Below are positions 44,661 through 53,062 of a DNA stretch of 64,000 bases, in pieces. The notes under the pieces are model-generated. The model was given only the letters and a program-made list of their open reading frames with translations. It was not told the origin of the DNA and did not search any database. Location of the stretch: assembly GCA_964591245.1 (NCBI GenBank), contig CAZPZZ010000002.1:1-64000 (forward strand), in the 5' to 3' direction. The first letter of the stretch is position 1. The number at the start of each line of letters is the position of its first letter. The translations under genes were made by a program, and so were the position numbers. Origin of the DNA: CAZPZZ01 sp964591245. Its GTDB lineage: Bacteria > Acidobacteriota > Vicinamibacteria > Vicinamibacterales > UBA8438.

Positions 44661-46166
44661 ATGCGACTCTCGTTGCGCACCGTCGGGATGGTGATGGCGA
44701 GCGTACTCGCGGTACAAGTCTTTCTCGGTGCACAGTTAGGGCCAGACACGGCCCGGAGTGAGACTAGGCTTCAACTCGCAAACTTGCTGTTTGACGACCA
44801 ACGGTACTGGGAAGCGATTCCCGTCTTCGACGATGCAAAGGACGACGCTTCGTCGGACCAGTTCATTCGTGCTTCGGTCGGCTTGCTTGGAGCGCTGCTG
44901 CAGGTTGCGGAGTTTACCCGTGCACAAGCCGAAGCGGAGGTTCTCAGACGGTTGGCGCCGGGGGATCCTGAAGCATTAGCACTTGTGGGTGATGCGTTAT
45001 GGGCGGGCGGACTCTTCGACGAGGCCGAAGAGATCTATCGCGATGTCTTGACGCTTGATCCAGAGTCTGGCAGTGGAAGAAACGGCGTCGCAAGAAGTCT
45101 TGCGACCCGGCACGAACTCGAGGATGCGCTGGGTTGGGCGCAAGCTGCCATTGTGGTGGAACCGGAAGCCGCCATATTCCATCATACGCTTGGCCATATC
45201 TATCAGCGGATGCGCCAATTTCCACCCGCGGCTGATGCCTACCAGCGTTACGTCGATTTACTTCCCACCGCCACGAACCTGGAGAAGGCGGAATGGGCTC
45301 GCGCGGAAGTTCAATTCTTGCGTTCATTTGGAGACCGGCCAGCGATGGAACTGGCCGAACCTGGTGTCGTTCACACGATTCCGTTCAGACTCATCCGAGA
45401 CAAGGTTGTTGTTCGTGGTCGTGTGAACGGCGGCGAGGTTATTGATTTTGTGATGGATACCGGGGCGGAGCAGACGGTGCTCTCGCAACCCGTGGCTCAG
45501 CGTCTCGGGGTTCAACCGATTTCGAATACTCTCAGCGCAGGGGTTGGTGAGGTGGGGTTGCGCGGGCTGCAGGTGGGACGACTGGAGTCGCTAGAAGTGG
45601 GATCGCTGCGCGTGAGCAATCTTCCGACATTGATCAAGAGTCCGCCTCTCGGCGGGCTGCCAACTCCGGAAGCGGAGGGTTTTTCCCCGCTTGCGCTCGG
45701 CCTGTCGATGACCGTGGATTACGATCGTCAGGAACTTATTATTGGAGAGGAACTTCCGGAGGAGCCGTTCGATGTCGCGTTGCCGCTTCGGCAGCACCGG
45801 CTCACCGTTGTGCGAGGTGTCGTTGATGGGCAGTACCCTCGAAGCTTTGTCGTCGATACTGGTGGCGAAGTGATATCTATCAGTCAGGGGACGGCCAATC
45901 TGCTGCCGCCGCTGTCGGTGCGTCGGGTGCCGGTACGGGTGTACGGCACCTCGGGATGGGATGCTGAAGCGTATGTTCGCCCGGGAACCAATCTGGCGTT
46001 CAATCAACTCCTCTACCGTAATCATTCAGTCGTCGTCTTGAACCTGCACCGGCCGAGCGCGTTGCTCGGTTTTCATATCGGCGGGATCGTGGGACACGCG
46101 TTCCTCAGTAACTATCGCGTCACGTTTGATCTGAACCGCAGTTTGTTGAAGCTACAACAACTCTGA
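44661..46166 (+). CDS. TPR protein with two retropepsin-like DTG motifs
   Basis: From ATG 44661 (site ctggaggtgg) the protein has 501 residues with a signal peptide ending near LGAQLG. Residues about 35-220 form tetratricopeptide-like helical repeats (DALWAGGLFDEAEEIYRDVL region). The C-terminal half has two aspartic-protease-like motifs: VMDTGAEQTVL (D266) and FVVDTGGEVISI (D399). A typical retropepsin has one DTG per chain and works as a dimer; two in one chain suggest an internal pair. It is likely periplasmic. Substrate and activity are unknown. Confidence 0.82.
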   Translation: MRLSLRTVGMVMASVLAVQVFLGAQLGPDTARSETRLQLANLLFDDQRYWEAIPVFDDAKDDASSDQFIRASVGLLGALLQVAEFTRAQAEAEVLRRLAPGDPEALALVGDALWAGGLFDEAEEIYRDVLTLDPESGSGRNGVARSLATRHELEDALGWAQAAIVVEPEAAIFHHTLGHIYQRMRQFPPAADAYQRYVDLLPTATNLEKAEWARAEVQFLRSFGDRPAMELAEPGVVHTIPFRLIRDKVVVRGRVNGGEVIDFVMDTGAEQTVLSQPVAQRLGVQPISNTLSAGVGEVGLRGLQVGRLESLEVGSLRVSNLPTLIKSPPLGGLPTPEAEGFSPLALGLSMTVDYDRQELIIGEELPEEPFDVALPLRQHRLTVVRGVVDGQYPRSFVVDTGGEVISISQGTANLLPPLSVRRVPVRVYGTSGWDAEAYVRPGTNLAFNQLLYRNHSVVVLNLHRPSALLGFHIGGIVGHAFLSNYRVTFDLNRSLLKLQQL

Positions 46167-46371
46167 GCGTGGGACGGAACTGCGTTCGGGACGCGGTCGT
46201 ATGAGTTCCCGAACAACGCAGCCCGGGAACTCCGTCTTGTCGGAGCCGGGGACGGCCAAGTCATCGCCCATCTCTATAGAGAGGGAGCGCTCTGAAAACT
46301 CCCGGTGGTCTCACTGCCGGCCAGCGTCTCTAGCCCTGTTCGAGGGTCGGGTTCCCCTTCACCGCGTCACA

Positions 46372-49300
46372 TCAAAAATCGTATCCCATCCAGAAGTCGA
46401 ATCGAGACTGTCTGAATGCGTCGCTGCCACCTTGACTGGCAAATAACACGTCTTCCCACTCGCGGTTGAAGAGTGTGGGCCATGACCAGTCGAAGTGGAA
46501 TGGGATGCCGATTAATGACGTCGTGAGCCCGAGGCCATACGAGGCCCGGCCATTCATCAGTCGGAAACCTGACACCGTGACGGGGGGGCCTCCTACTGGC
46601 GCAAAATTTCCTGTCTCCGGGTCGAACGCGTAGCCAATCGTCGGATTGTAGGTTTCCGCGTCTCGCGAGAAGAAGGTAAAGGGTTGCCCGTTGAGACTGG
46701 CTCCACCGGCGTTGAAGAAAAACGTACCGCGGATGCCGCCGAGGACCCCGATTGGGGTAAGCATGGCTTCTACTAATGGGAATCGCAGCTCGGCGTTGAA
46801 GAAGCCGCCTTTGTGGCCGATGAATTCGAGATATTCATAGCCGCGCATTTCGGAGTTTCCCCCGAAATACACGAAATCTGGGAACTGGCCATAACTTTTG
46901 AATCCGCGCCCTCGAACGGCGAAGACCCCAGTTTCACCGATGCGCTTGTAGTAGCGAGCGTCGGCATCGAGGGTCTGCTTGCCCAGGAACATCGTGCCTA
47001 CAGAGGGTGCATATTGGTATCCGAATCGCATCGTGTTGCCAGAGACTGGACCGAACTCTCGGAACACTGTGGTCTCCTGCACGAACGAGACACCGACGGG
47101 TATCGATGCCCCGTTTCGAAAGAGTTGTGTTCCGTATTGGTTCTCCTGGAACTGTCGCGACTGGTCGGCGAGGCCCTGGTTGTTGAAGCGTTCGTTGAAA
47201 TGGAACATGCCCCCGGTGAGTTCGATCCGCCGGAATCGGTCGAAGGGGTAGATTCCGAATACGTTCCCGCCACGTACGGTCTGCACGGCAAGGGCGTCAT
47301 CCCGATTCAGAAAACCCAACCCTGGACCGAAGAGGCCCGCTTGGCCATAAAAAAATGATTCTTGTGAGAAACCCTGTGCCGCGAATTGGAAGCGGCCGCT
47401 CAGATTCGCGTAGGACCCAGCGAACGTCCGATACTGGGAGATTGAATACGCGAAGAGAGTGAAATTTTGGTCTCCAAGCACGTCACTGAACGAGATCGAG
47501 GTGCCGCCCAGAAGATCGCCGCCGCTAGTGGCTCCGACTTGTACCGGCGGGCGGCCATCGAGAAACATTTTTTCGAAACGGCCCTTGCGCCGGTTATTGG
47601 CGGCAATGAGATTGTGTGTCAGTGGTGCCTGGAAATCGATGGTTGGTCCGGGAGAGCCAAAGTCGCTGGTCGAGGCGGTATAAAGTGGCTCGTCTCGTAC
47701 TAGCGTGTGGACCCCGTACTCACCTCTGAAATAGGTAATGAACCCGATTCGTACCTCATCGTCACCAGGCAGTACGATGGTCGACACGTTGCCGGTTGCG
47801 GTGTCGGTGTATTGCCGGAGTTCGCCGGTGTTGAGATCGAGGGTCCAGATGTTGTAGATCTCGCCGTTGGCGGCCATTTCGGTGTCTATGGGGGCGAAAG
47901 GGTCGGTGGCGGTCGAGGCGAACGCGAGCGTTTCGTCGTCGAGAAACTGTGCTGCCGCTTCGTCGAAGGTGCCGAATGTCAGTTGAGTCTTCTCTTTGGT
48001 GGCCAGGTCAAGTTTGAACAGTTTGTTGTTCCCACTGATCCGCGCGAGGTAGACGAGGTAGGAGCCGTCTGGCGCATAGGTGGGCGCGTAGTCGGCGAAC
48101 TCGTCGTTCGTGAGATTCGTAACCTCGCGGGTTTCGAGATCGAGCTCGTAGATATCTCCTACGGCATCGTCAAGCGCAGAAAACACGACCGTCCGTCCGT
48201 CTGGAGAGAAATCTGGCGATTCGGGTTCGTCGACCATTTCCAAATCGATTAAGTCTTCAACGTCTCGGGTGATGACGTTCTGGATCATGAGCGACCGATA
48301 CTTTCCCTTGCGCACGAAATACGCTAGCCGGTCGTCCGTCGGTGACCAGGACATCCAGGGAATAGAGTTCCATCGGGCGCCTGGAATTGAGATCGACTCG
48401 AATCCATAGTCCTGGTTGAAGCCCTCGGTCAGATTGTGCACAACCTCACCGTCTTCACTCGACATGAGTACGATGTCGATTTCTCGGTCCTTGCGATTCT
48501 GCACATAGGCTGCGATCAAATCGCCAGAGAGTGAGGGCTCGATAGAGACGACGGCCATCCATTGCGTTTGCAACGGGTCTGGCGCTAGATCTCGGCCGTA
48601 GTCATCTGGCCGCTCCTTGTCTCGAAACGCTTGAAACCGACGACGAATGTACGACTCAAACTCTGAGTCGAATTCTTCGGCTGGAATGTCGAAGGCCTCC
48701 TCGTAAATATCGCCGCCGCCTCCGACTGCGGTCCTTCGCAAGGCGAATAGAAACTCTCGGACGCCTTCCTTTCCCCACTGTTCCTCGATGAACTCGAATG
48801 CAGCGTGCCCGAGGTTGTAGACAACACGGAGATTCGTGAATCCGCCGTAGCGCTCGAATTCGCTCATCCTGGGTAGGATGTCTGAAAGAGCGGCATCGCG
48901 GACCGACATGAGGTCGAGTGGTCGCCAGACGCCGGCCATGTAATCGGCCAAGCCTTCGTCGACCCACAGAGGAATGTTTCGTCGAATTACCGATCGCGGA
49001 ATGATGTCAAACGCGAACTGGTGCGTAAGTTCGTGCGTGATCAAGCGGTAGAGTTGATCAGGCGGTTCATCGATCGGCAGCGCGATTCGCTGGCGGAATG
49101 GTTCCGCAAATGCACCGACGCCTTCTGAGACTGCTCCCGGAATGATGTTCTGTTGTTCGAACTCGCTGTGCGTCTTGAAGACGACGAGTGGGACGAGATT
49201 AGCGAGGTCATGCGTGAGGTCTGCGCTAACCTGCGCGTAGGCGCTTTCGGCGTAACTCGCAACGCGCTCGAGATGCCCCTCTAACTCCGGGTAGTAAAAG

Positions 49301-49494
49301 ATTTCAAAGTGGTCGGTTTCATAGATGTGCCACTCGAAGTCGTCGTATTTGACCCTGTTCTTTCCGTAGTAGGGATTGAACTGTGTGCCTGCCTGACTGA
49401 AGGAGTCGGTGGTGAAGCTGAGCGTCAGGATTAGGGCCAGACCAGGAATGGTCAGGATCCGGAGGGCTCTGCGCCAGAAAGCCGTGGAACTCAT
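46372..49494 (-). CDS. Exported gluzincin-like peptidase, beta-propeller and outer-membrane barrel fusion
   Basis: The 1040-residue product has a signal peptide (cleavage near SFSQAG). Residues about 40-300 form a peptidase MA-like domain with H154-E-x2-H158 (ITHELTHQF) and WVDEGLADY (E180) as a gluzincin zinc site. Residues about 330-620 carry TolB/WD40-like propeller repeats such as PESPDFSPDGRTVVFSA and YAPTYAPDGSYLVYLA. The last 400 residues are aromatic, alternating strands ending in Phe (WMGYDF), typical of a BamA-like outer-membrane barrel. A GAGG site precedes the ATG. It may be a surface-linked protease or assembly factor; this is inferred from domains. Confidence 0.85.
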   Translation of the reverse strand: MSSTAFWRRALRILTIPGLALILTLSFTTDSFSQAGTQFNPYYGKNRVKYDDFEWHIYETDHFEIFYYPELEGHLERVASYAESAYAQVSADLTHDLANLVPLVVFKTHSEFEQQNIIPGAVSEGVGAFAEPFRQRIALPIDEPPDQLYRLITHELTHQFAFDIIPRSVIRRNIPLWVDEGLADYMAGVWRPLDLMSVRDAALSDILPRMSEFERYGGFTNLRVVYNLGHAAFEFIEEQWGKEGVREFLFALRRTAVGGGGDIYEEAFDIPAEEFDSEFESYIRRRFQAFRDKERPDDYGRDLAPDPLQTQWMAVVSIEPSLSGDLIAAYVQNRKDREIDIVLMSSEDGEVVHNLTEGFNQDYGFESISIPGARWNSIPWMSWSPTDDRLAYFVRKGKYRSLMIQNVITRDVEDLIDLEMVDEPESPDFSPDGRTVVFSALDDAVGDIYELDLETREVTNLTNDEFADYAPTYAPDGSYLVYLARISGNNKLFKLDLATKEKTQLTFGTFDEAAAQFLDDETLAFASTATDPFAPIDTEMAANGEIYNIWTLDLNTGELRQYTDTATGNVSTIVLPGDDEVRIGFITYFRGEYGVHTLVRDEPLYTASTSDFGSPGPTIDFQAPLTHNLIAANNRRKGRFEKMFLDGRPPVQVGATSGGDLLGGTSISFSDVLGDQNFTLFAYSISQYRTFAGSYANLSGRFQFAAQGFSQESFFYGQAGLFGPGLGFLNRDDALAVQTVRGGNVFGIYPFDRFRRIELTGGMFHFNERFNNQGLADQSRQFQENQYGTQLFRNGASIPVGVSFVQETTVFREFGPVSGNTMRFGYQYAPSVGTMFLGKQTLDADARYYKRIGETGVFAVRGRGFKSYGQFPDFVYFGGNSEMRGYEYLEFIGHKGGFFNAELRFPLVEAMLTPIGVLGGIRGTFFFNAGGASLNGQPFTFFSRDAETYNPTIGYAFDPETGNFAPVGGPPVTVSGFRLMNGRASYGLGLTTSLIGIPFHFDWSWPTLFNREWEDVLFASQGGSDAFRQSRFDFWMGYDF

Positions 49495-49498
49495 CGTT

Positions 49499-49510
49499 AC
49501 CTCGCGAGGT
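49499..49510 (-). promoter_or_regulatory. Palindrome covering the ribosome site
   Basis: ACCTCGCGAGGT is a perfect 12-base palindrome overlapping the GAGGT ribosome site of the minus-strand barrel gene, four bases before its ATG. It could be a protein operator or form a weak ACCT/AGGT hairpin. Chance is also plausible in GC-rich DNA. Confidence 0.3.
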
Positions 49511-49728
49511 GCCAGCGGGTGTTTGGGGGGGCTGGCGGACCAATTCTCATGTTACTGTAGCTTCGATGGGCCTGCAACGCGCCGTTTCCTGCTGCAAGAT
49601 CCCCGCTCTCTCAGGAGATAGCAAGACCTGTACCAGGGGCCGGGCTCACGCCCTCCCTGAGCATTTCTATATCGTGAGTCACGTCCGTTGTGTTTGTGTG
49701 TCTCCCTCGGCAGATCCTACGTGAACCG

Positions 49729-49750
49729 ACGGGGTCTATACCGACCCCGT
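49729..49750. terminator. Short GC-rich hairpin without T-run
   Basis: ACGGGGTC (49729-49736) and GACCCCGT (49743-49750) form a perfect 8-base stem with a 6-base loop, TATACC. Neither side has a run of T, so it is not a strong intrinsic terminator. It could be a structured RNA element or operator. Confidence 0.25.
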
Positions 49751-50052
49751 TCAGGTACAGTGTGCACTGAGAGTGTCCGCCTTGGGTGACCGCTCACGTG
49801 GGCGTCAGGTTTCGCGGCGGTCTGGATGAAGGCGGTTGGGAAACGCGCGGATGTCGTGGACAAGTGCCCACCCATGTGCGACGCTGTAGCTATGGTCTGC
49901 TGCGGTGAGGTGGGTGAGCGTGCCCGTCTCCCATTCCCGCAATGCGACGTTTAGCGTCGGCCGTTTACGGTCGATGCGAGTCTTTGGTTCGGGAACACCC
50001 CCCCCCGTGGGCGAGCGCGCCTTGGAGGACGGTGTCGAAAGGAAGCAACACG

Positions 50053-50616
50053 ATGACGCTACGTTGGATAATTGCGGGGATGGCGGCACTCGCCTTGGCC
50101 CTCTTGACGTTGCCAGCTGGCTTCATGGCATCTCATGTCCACGCTCACCGGGTGGTGTCCGGTGGTGAGGCGGAGATGCTTCAGGCGTGCGATGCTCAGG
50201 CGAAGCCAGCCAACTACGATTTTACCCTGGAAGATCAGCACGGCGAGGAATTCGACTTTAAGAATTTGAAGGGCAAAGTCGTGCTGTTGAACTTCTGGGC
50301 GACGTGGTGTGGTCCCTGCAAGATTGAGGTGCCGTGGTTCGTCGAGTTTGCCGAGCAGTATCAGGGGCAAGGGCTTGAGGTTGTCGGATTGTCGATCGAT
50401 GACACAGTAGACAAGATCCAGGACTTTGCTGATGACTATGACGTCAATTATCCGATGCTGGTTGGATTGGGGCGCGAGGATTTCCTGGAGGCTTACGGGC
50501 CGATATGGGGTGTTCCGATGACGTTTGTCATCGATCGCGAGGGAACCGTATGCCGTACACATGCTGGAATCGCTACGAAAGATGAATTTGAGCAGGACAT
50601 CAAAGACCTACTTTAA
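50053..50616 (+). CDS. TlpA-like thiol-disulfide oxidoreductase
   Basis: From ATG 50053 (site gaaaggaa) the protein has 187 residues with an N-terminal signal/anchor (about 4-28). The thioredoxin-fold domain has the redox motif NFWATWCGPCK (C86 and C89), VVGLSIDD, and the cis-proline GVPMTFVIDREG. This is the AhpC/TSA-Redoxin, TlpA/ResA class of periplasmic reductants used in cytochrome c maturation or disulfide reduction. No cytochrome genes are adjacent. A further Cys (QACDAQ, near residue 46) is unusual and lies before the core domain. Confidence 0.92.
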   Translation: MTLRWIIAGMAALALALLTLPAGFMASHVHAHRVVSGGEAEMLQACDAQAKPANYDFTLEDQHGEEFDFKNLKGKVVLLNFWATWCGPCKIEVPWFVEFAEQYQGQGLEVVGLSIDDTVDKIQDFADDYDVNYPMLVGLGREDFLEAYGPIWGVPMTFVIDREGTVCRTHAGIATKDEFEQDIKDLL

Positions 50617-50661
50617 GCGGCGAGAGGGAGTTTCCGCCTGATGCGGGCATCGGTCATGGAT

Positions 50662-50690
50662 AAGACAGTGTCCTGGGACTGTAGTATGAT
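50662..50690 (+). promoter_or_regulatory. Possible sigma-70-type promoter
   Basis: AAGACA (50662-50667) and TATGAT (50685-50690) are separated by 17 bases. This fits a moderate housekeeping promoter for the small genes that follow. The start of transcription would be near 50697, very close to the ribosome site, so the leader would be short. Confidence 0.35.
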
Positions 50691-50708
50691 CCTCGGGCGA
50701 GGATGTCG

Positions 50709-50933
50709 ATGCTGAAAGGGTTTGTCCATGCCGACCTGCCGTGCGGATGTCGCCTGGCGTTTCGAGAGGGTGTTGCTGGCAGTCCGGTCACAGTAGTGGT
50801 TGATCAAAAATCGCCGGCGTGCGTCTTGTCGCTGCACGTGCAGGGGCTGCCGGTGTACGACTACCGCGAGGCACTTCGCCCCTCGAACAGGATGATCTCT
50901 ATCGAAGAAGAGGGCTACGAGGAAGAAGGATAG
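50709..50933 (+). CDS. Small hypothetical protein
   Basis: From ATG 50709, with a cgagg site six bases upstream, the protein has 74 residues (ATG 50703 gives 76). It contains DLPCGCRLAFREG (two Cys separated by Gly), VVVDQKSPACVLSLHV, and an acidic tail EEEGYEEEG. It resembles a small beta-sheet protein. It is followed after 13 bases by another small gene. No family is recognised. Confidence 0.6.
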   Translation: MLKGFVHADLPCGCRLAFREGVAGSPVTVVVDQKSPACVLSLHVQGLPVYDYREALRPSNRMISIEEEGYEEEG

Positions 50934-50946
50934 CTCTGGATCGGCG

Positions 50947-51249
50947 ATGAGCAGGCTATCGTCAGAATTTGAGATTTCGTGCCCCTGTTGCGGAGCCTTG
51001 CAAACCGTTGATCCTCACCTAAAAAGAGTCATCTCGCACAGCGAACCGGAGCGAGATGACAAACCTGAACTCGATCAGGCGCAGCGTATCCTTCAGGTCG
51101 AAGCAGAGCGTCGAGAGGCCCTGTTTCGACAGTCGGTCGACGACGAGAAATCTCGCGGCGACGCCCTCGCCAAGCGTTTCGACGAAGCACTCAAGCAAGC
51201 TCAAGAAGAGCCGATCACGAGACCGGAGCGAGAGTTCGATCTCGACTAG
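50947..51249 (+). CDS. Small zinc-ribbon-like protein with coiled coil
   Basis: The 100-residue protein has an N-terminal CPCCGALQTVDPHLKRVISH with Cys and His that could bind metal, although a second cysteine pair is missing. This is followed by a long charged helix (about 45-95, rich in Glu, Arg and Ala with heptad-like spacing). It lies 13 bases after the previous small gene. The stop overlaps the last 4 bases of the convergent downstream gene. The function is unknown. Confidence 0.65.
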   Translation: MSRLSSEFEISCPCCGALQTVDPHLKRVISHSEPERDDKPELDQAQRILQVEAERREALFRQSVDDEKSRGDALAKRFDEALKQAQEEPITRPEREFDLD

Positions 51250-51980
51250 TTTTTCTTCTGTACGACCGTAGCCCCTAGACGCCTGGTGGTGCCCCGGCCT
51301 ACCGCGCGTCGGAACTCCGTGGGGAGTTCTGTCCACCGCTGTTGGCCAGCGAAGAAAAGCGGCTTTTGACCAGGGAACCGCGCCGCGAATTGGGTGTAGC
51401 GGGTCCGCCACTGGTCGATCTTCATCTCTGAACTACGAATCGGCCGGTGTGGGTGATCCTGAAGCAAACGTTCAACTTTCCACGCGTTGCGTTCAGAGAG
51501 TCGCCAATCGTAGTTGCCTAGATTTCTGAGATCCACGACGGCATACCCTGTGATTCGGCCTGTGTAGTCCACATACGGCTCGACGTAGCTGAGTGCGAGT
51601 GCTCTCGTCGTACGGAATACCGCCTTTCTTCCATGGAGGCCAGGGTCGCGTGAGCGGCCTATTGAGCCCCATCGGCCACGGGTCCGATACACGAAGAGGA
51701 CATGGTCCAAGAAGTCGGTGGATTCGAAACTGAGCGCAAGCGGGGGAAAACCGTGTTGTTCAAGGACGACGGCAGCCGTCAGTACCGCTTCAAGGCAGTG
51801 GGCCGTTTGTTTGCGTACCACTCCGCGAAACGTGCGCAATGTCTTGGGAGCGGTATTGTAAGGGAGTGTGTTGAGGAATCGTTGAACTGCTAACGGTGTG
51901 CGGAGTTGTTCGATCAAACGGCGTTCTCGGGACGTGAACGGTGTATCGGGTGGCGTAGGGACGGGGGAGGCTAGGGGCAC
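51246..51980 (-). CDS. Transglutaminase-like cysteine protein, predicted
   Basis: The 244-residue cytoplasmic protein has TAHCLEAVLTAAVVLEQHG, which resembles the catalytic cysteine helix of transglutaminase-like or cysteine-protease domains. It is followed by STDFLDHVLFVYRTRG, where His would be the second catalytic residue, and YAVVDLRNLG, where Asp could be the third. The order Cys-His-Asp fits, but overall similarity to a named family was not recognised. The stop overlaps the convergent small gene by 4 bases. It lies just downstream of the YheT-like gene (3 bases), so they are cotranscribed. Confidence 0.6.
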   Translation of the reverse strand: MPLASPVPTPPDTPFTSRERRLIEQLRTPLAVQRFLNTLPYNTAPKTLRTFRGVVRKQTAHCLEAVLTAAVVLEQHGFPPLALSFESTDFLDHVLFVYRTRGRWGSIGRSRDPGLHGRKAVFRTTRALALSYVEPYVDYTGRITGYAVVDLRNLGNYDWRLSERNAWKVERLLQDHPHRPIRSSEMKIDQWRTRYTQFAARFPGQKPLFFAGQQRWTELPTEFRRAVGRGTTRRLGATVVQKKN

Positions 51981-51983
51981 AAG

Positions 51984-52985
51984 TCAGAACCGTGCAGTGG
52001 GATCCGGTCTCTGCTGGGCAATGGCATCTACGATACGCTGTTCTGCCCAGTATCCGTCGAAGCCGTTCCTGGCGCCAGCGTAGAACCCACAGTGCCCACC
52101 AAAACGGCTGATCTCGAGCGACACGTGGGGGTTGGCCAGGAGGTCCGGATGGTCAAATTGCTCACGAGGAACGAAGGGGTCGTCTTCGGCGCTTACGATC
52201 AGTGTTGGGATCGTGACGCCGTCGATGACTCGGAGGCTGCTCGCTCGGTAGTAGTAGTCCTCGGCGTCGCGGAAGCCGTGGTGTGGTGCTGTGAACCGCT
52301 CATCAAATTCTCGGACCGTGTGCACTCCCGTGAGTCGGGTGAGATCGTAGCGACCAGGCCATGCGCGAGATTTTCGTTTCATTCGCTGTTTCAAATTACG
52401 CACAAAGTTCCATTGGTATACGAGATTTGCGCGTCGCTCAAGCGCCTGAACGCAGAGGCTGAGGTCCATCGTCGGGGAAACGGCGGCTATTGTCTTTAAC
52501 TGGTGTGGTGCCTCCGCCCCGTAGTCCCCGGCGAGACGCAGTGCCACATTGCCCCCGAGCGAGTAGCCGGCCACCGAAATGGCTGGTAGGCGATCGAGTT
52601 GAAGTAGTTCGGCGATGACGGCCCTGGGGTCGGCTGAGAGCCCTGAATGATAGAGCCCTGCCGAGAGCGCCTCGGTCCCTCCGCAATTGCGCTGGTTCAG
52701 CATGACGGCGTTCAGTCCGGCCGCGTACGCTTTATCCGCGAGGCCGCGCATGTAATGGGCCTGGCTGGATCCTTCGAGTCCGTGCAATGCGATGAGTGTA
52801 GCGTGTTGTTGTGGATGTGGCTGCCAGTAGCAGTGGGCAAGTACGCGAGCGTCGTGAGCGACGTCGAAATACCGCGGCACAGCTGGAGGTAGTCGTGGAA
52901 AATGTCGTACGCGTCCCCACGTGAACAGGGTCATTCGGTGACCACCTCTGAGACGGGGGTGCGGTGTGAAGGTCGATTCAGGCAA
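51984..52985 (-). CDS. YheT-like alpha/beta hydrolase
   Basis: The 333-residue protein has the alpha/beta hydrolase core: LIALHGLEGSSQAHYM (oxyanion region), the nucleophile elbow VAGYSLGGNVALRL, an acid in VSAEDDPFVP, and a final His in FGGHCGFY. The N-terminal FTPHPRLRGGHRMTLF matches the start of the YheT/ABHD1-3 group, which includes carboxylesterases and lipases. TTG at 52985 is used because this conserved N-terminus begins there; ATG 52934 would remove it. Substrate unknown. Confidence 0.88.
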   Translation of the reverse strand: MPESTFTPHPRLRGGHRMTLFTWGRVRHFPRLPPAVPRYFDVAHDARVLAHCYWQPHPQQHATLIALHGLEGSSQAHYMRGLADKAYAAGLNAVMLNQRNCGGTEALSAGLYHSGLSADPRAVIAELLQLDRLPAISVAGYSLGGNVALRLAGDYGAEAPHQLKTIAAVSPTMDLSLCVQALERRANLVYQWNFVRNLKQRMKRKSRAWPGRYDLTRLTGVHTVREFDERFTAPHHGFRDAEDYYYRASSLRVIDGVTIPTLIVSAEDDPFVPREQFDHPDLLANPHVSLEISRFGGHCGFYAGARNGFDGYWAEQRIVDAIAQQRPDPTARF

Positions 52986-53062
52986 GTCGGCGTGAGTCTA
53001 TCCCACTTGAGAGAAATGGTCTTGCAGAGATCACTAGATCATCGTGAGCGAGATCCGGGAGA

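Larger units (their letters stand above)
49495..50052. other. Divergent intergenic region
   Basis: About 558 bases lie between the large barrel gene and the TlpA-like gene. It contains a 12-base palindrome at the ribosome site of the barrel gene and a short hairpin at 49729-49750. A 94-codon minus-strand frame (49805-50089) is present but has no recognisable motif or ribosome site, and it runs into the TlpA-like gene. Confidence 0.5.

Noticed and set aside
49805..50089. 94-codon minus-strand frame upstream of the TlpA-like gene
   Set aside because: No ribosome site or known motif, and its 5' end overlaps the TlpA-like signal peptide. Kept as noncoding, though a small gene is not fully excluded.
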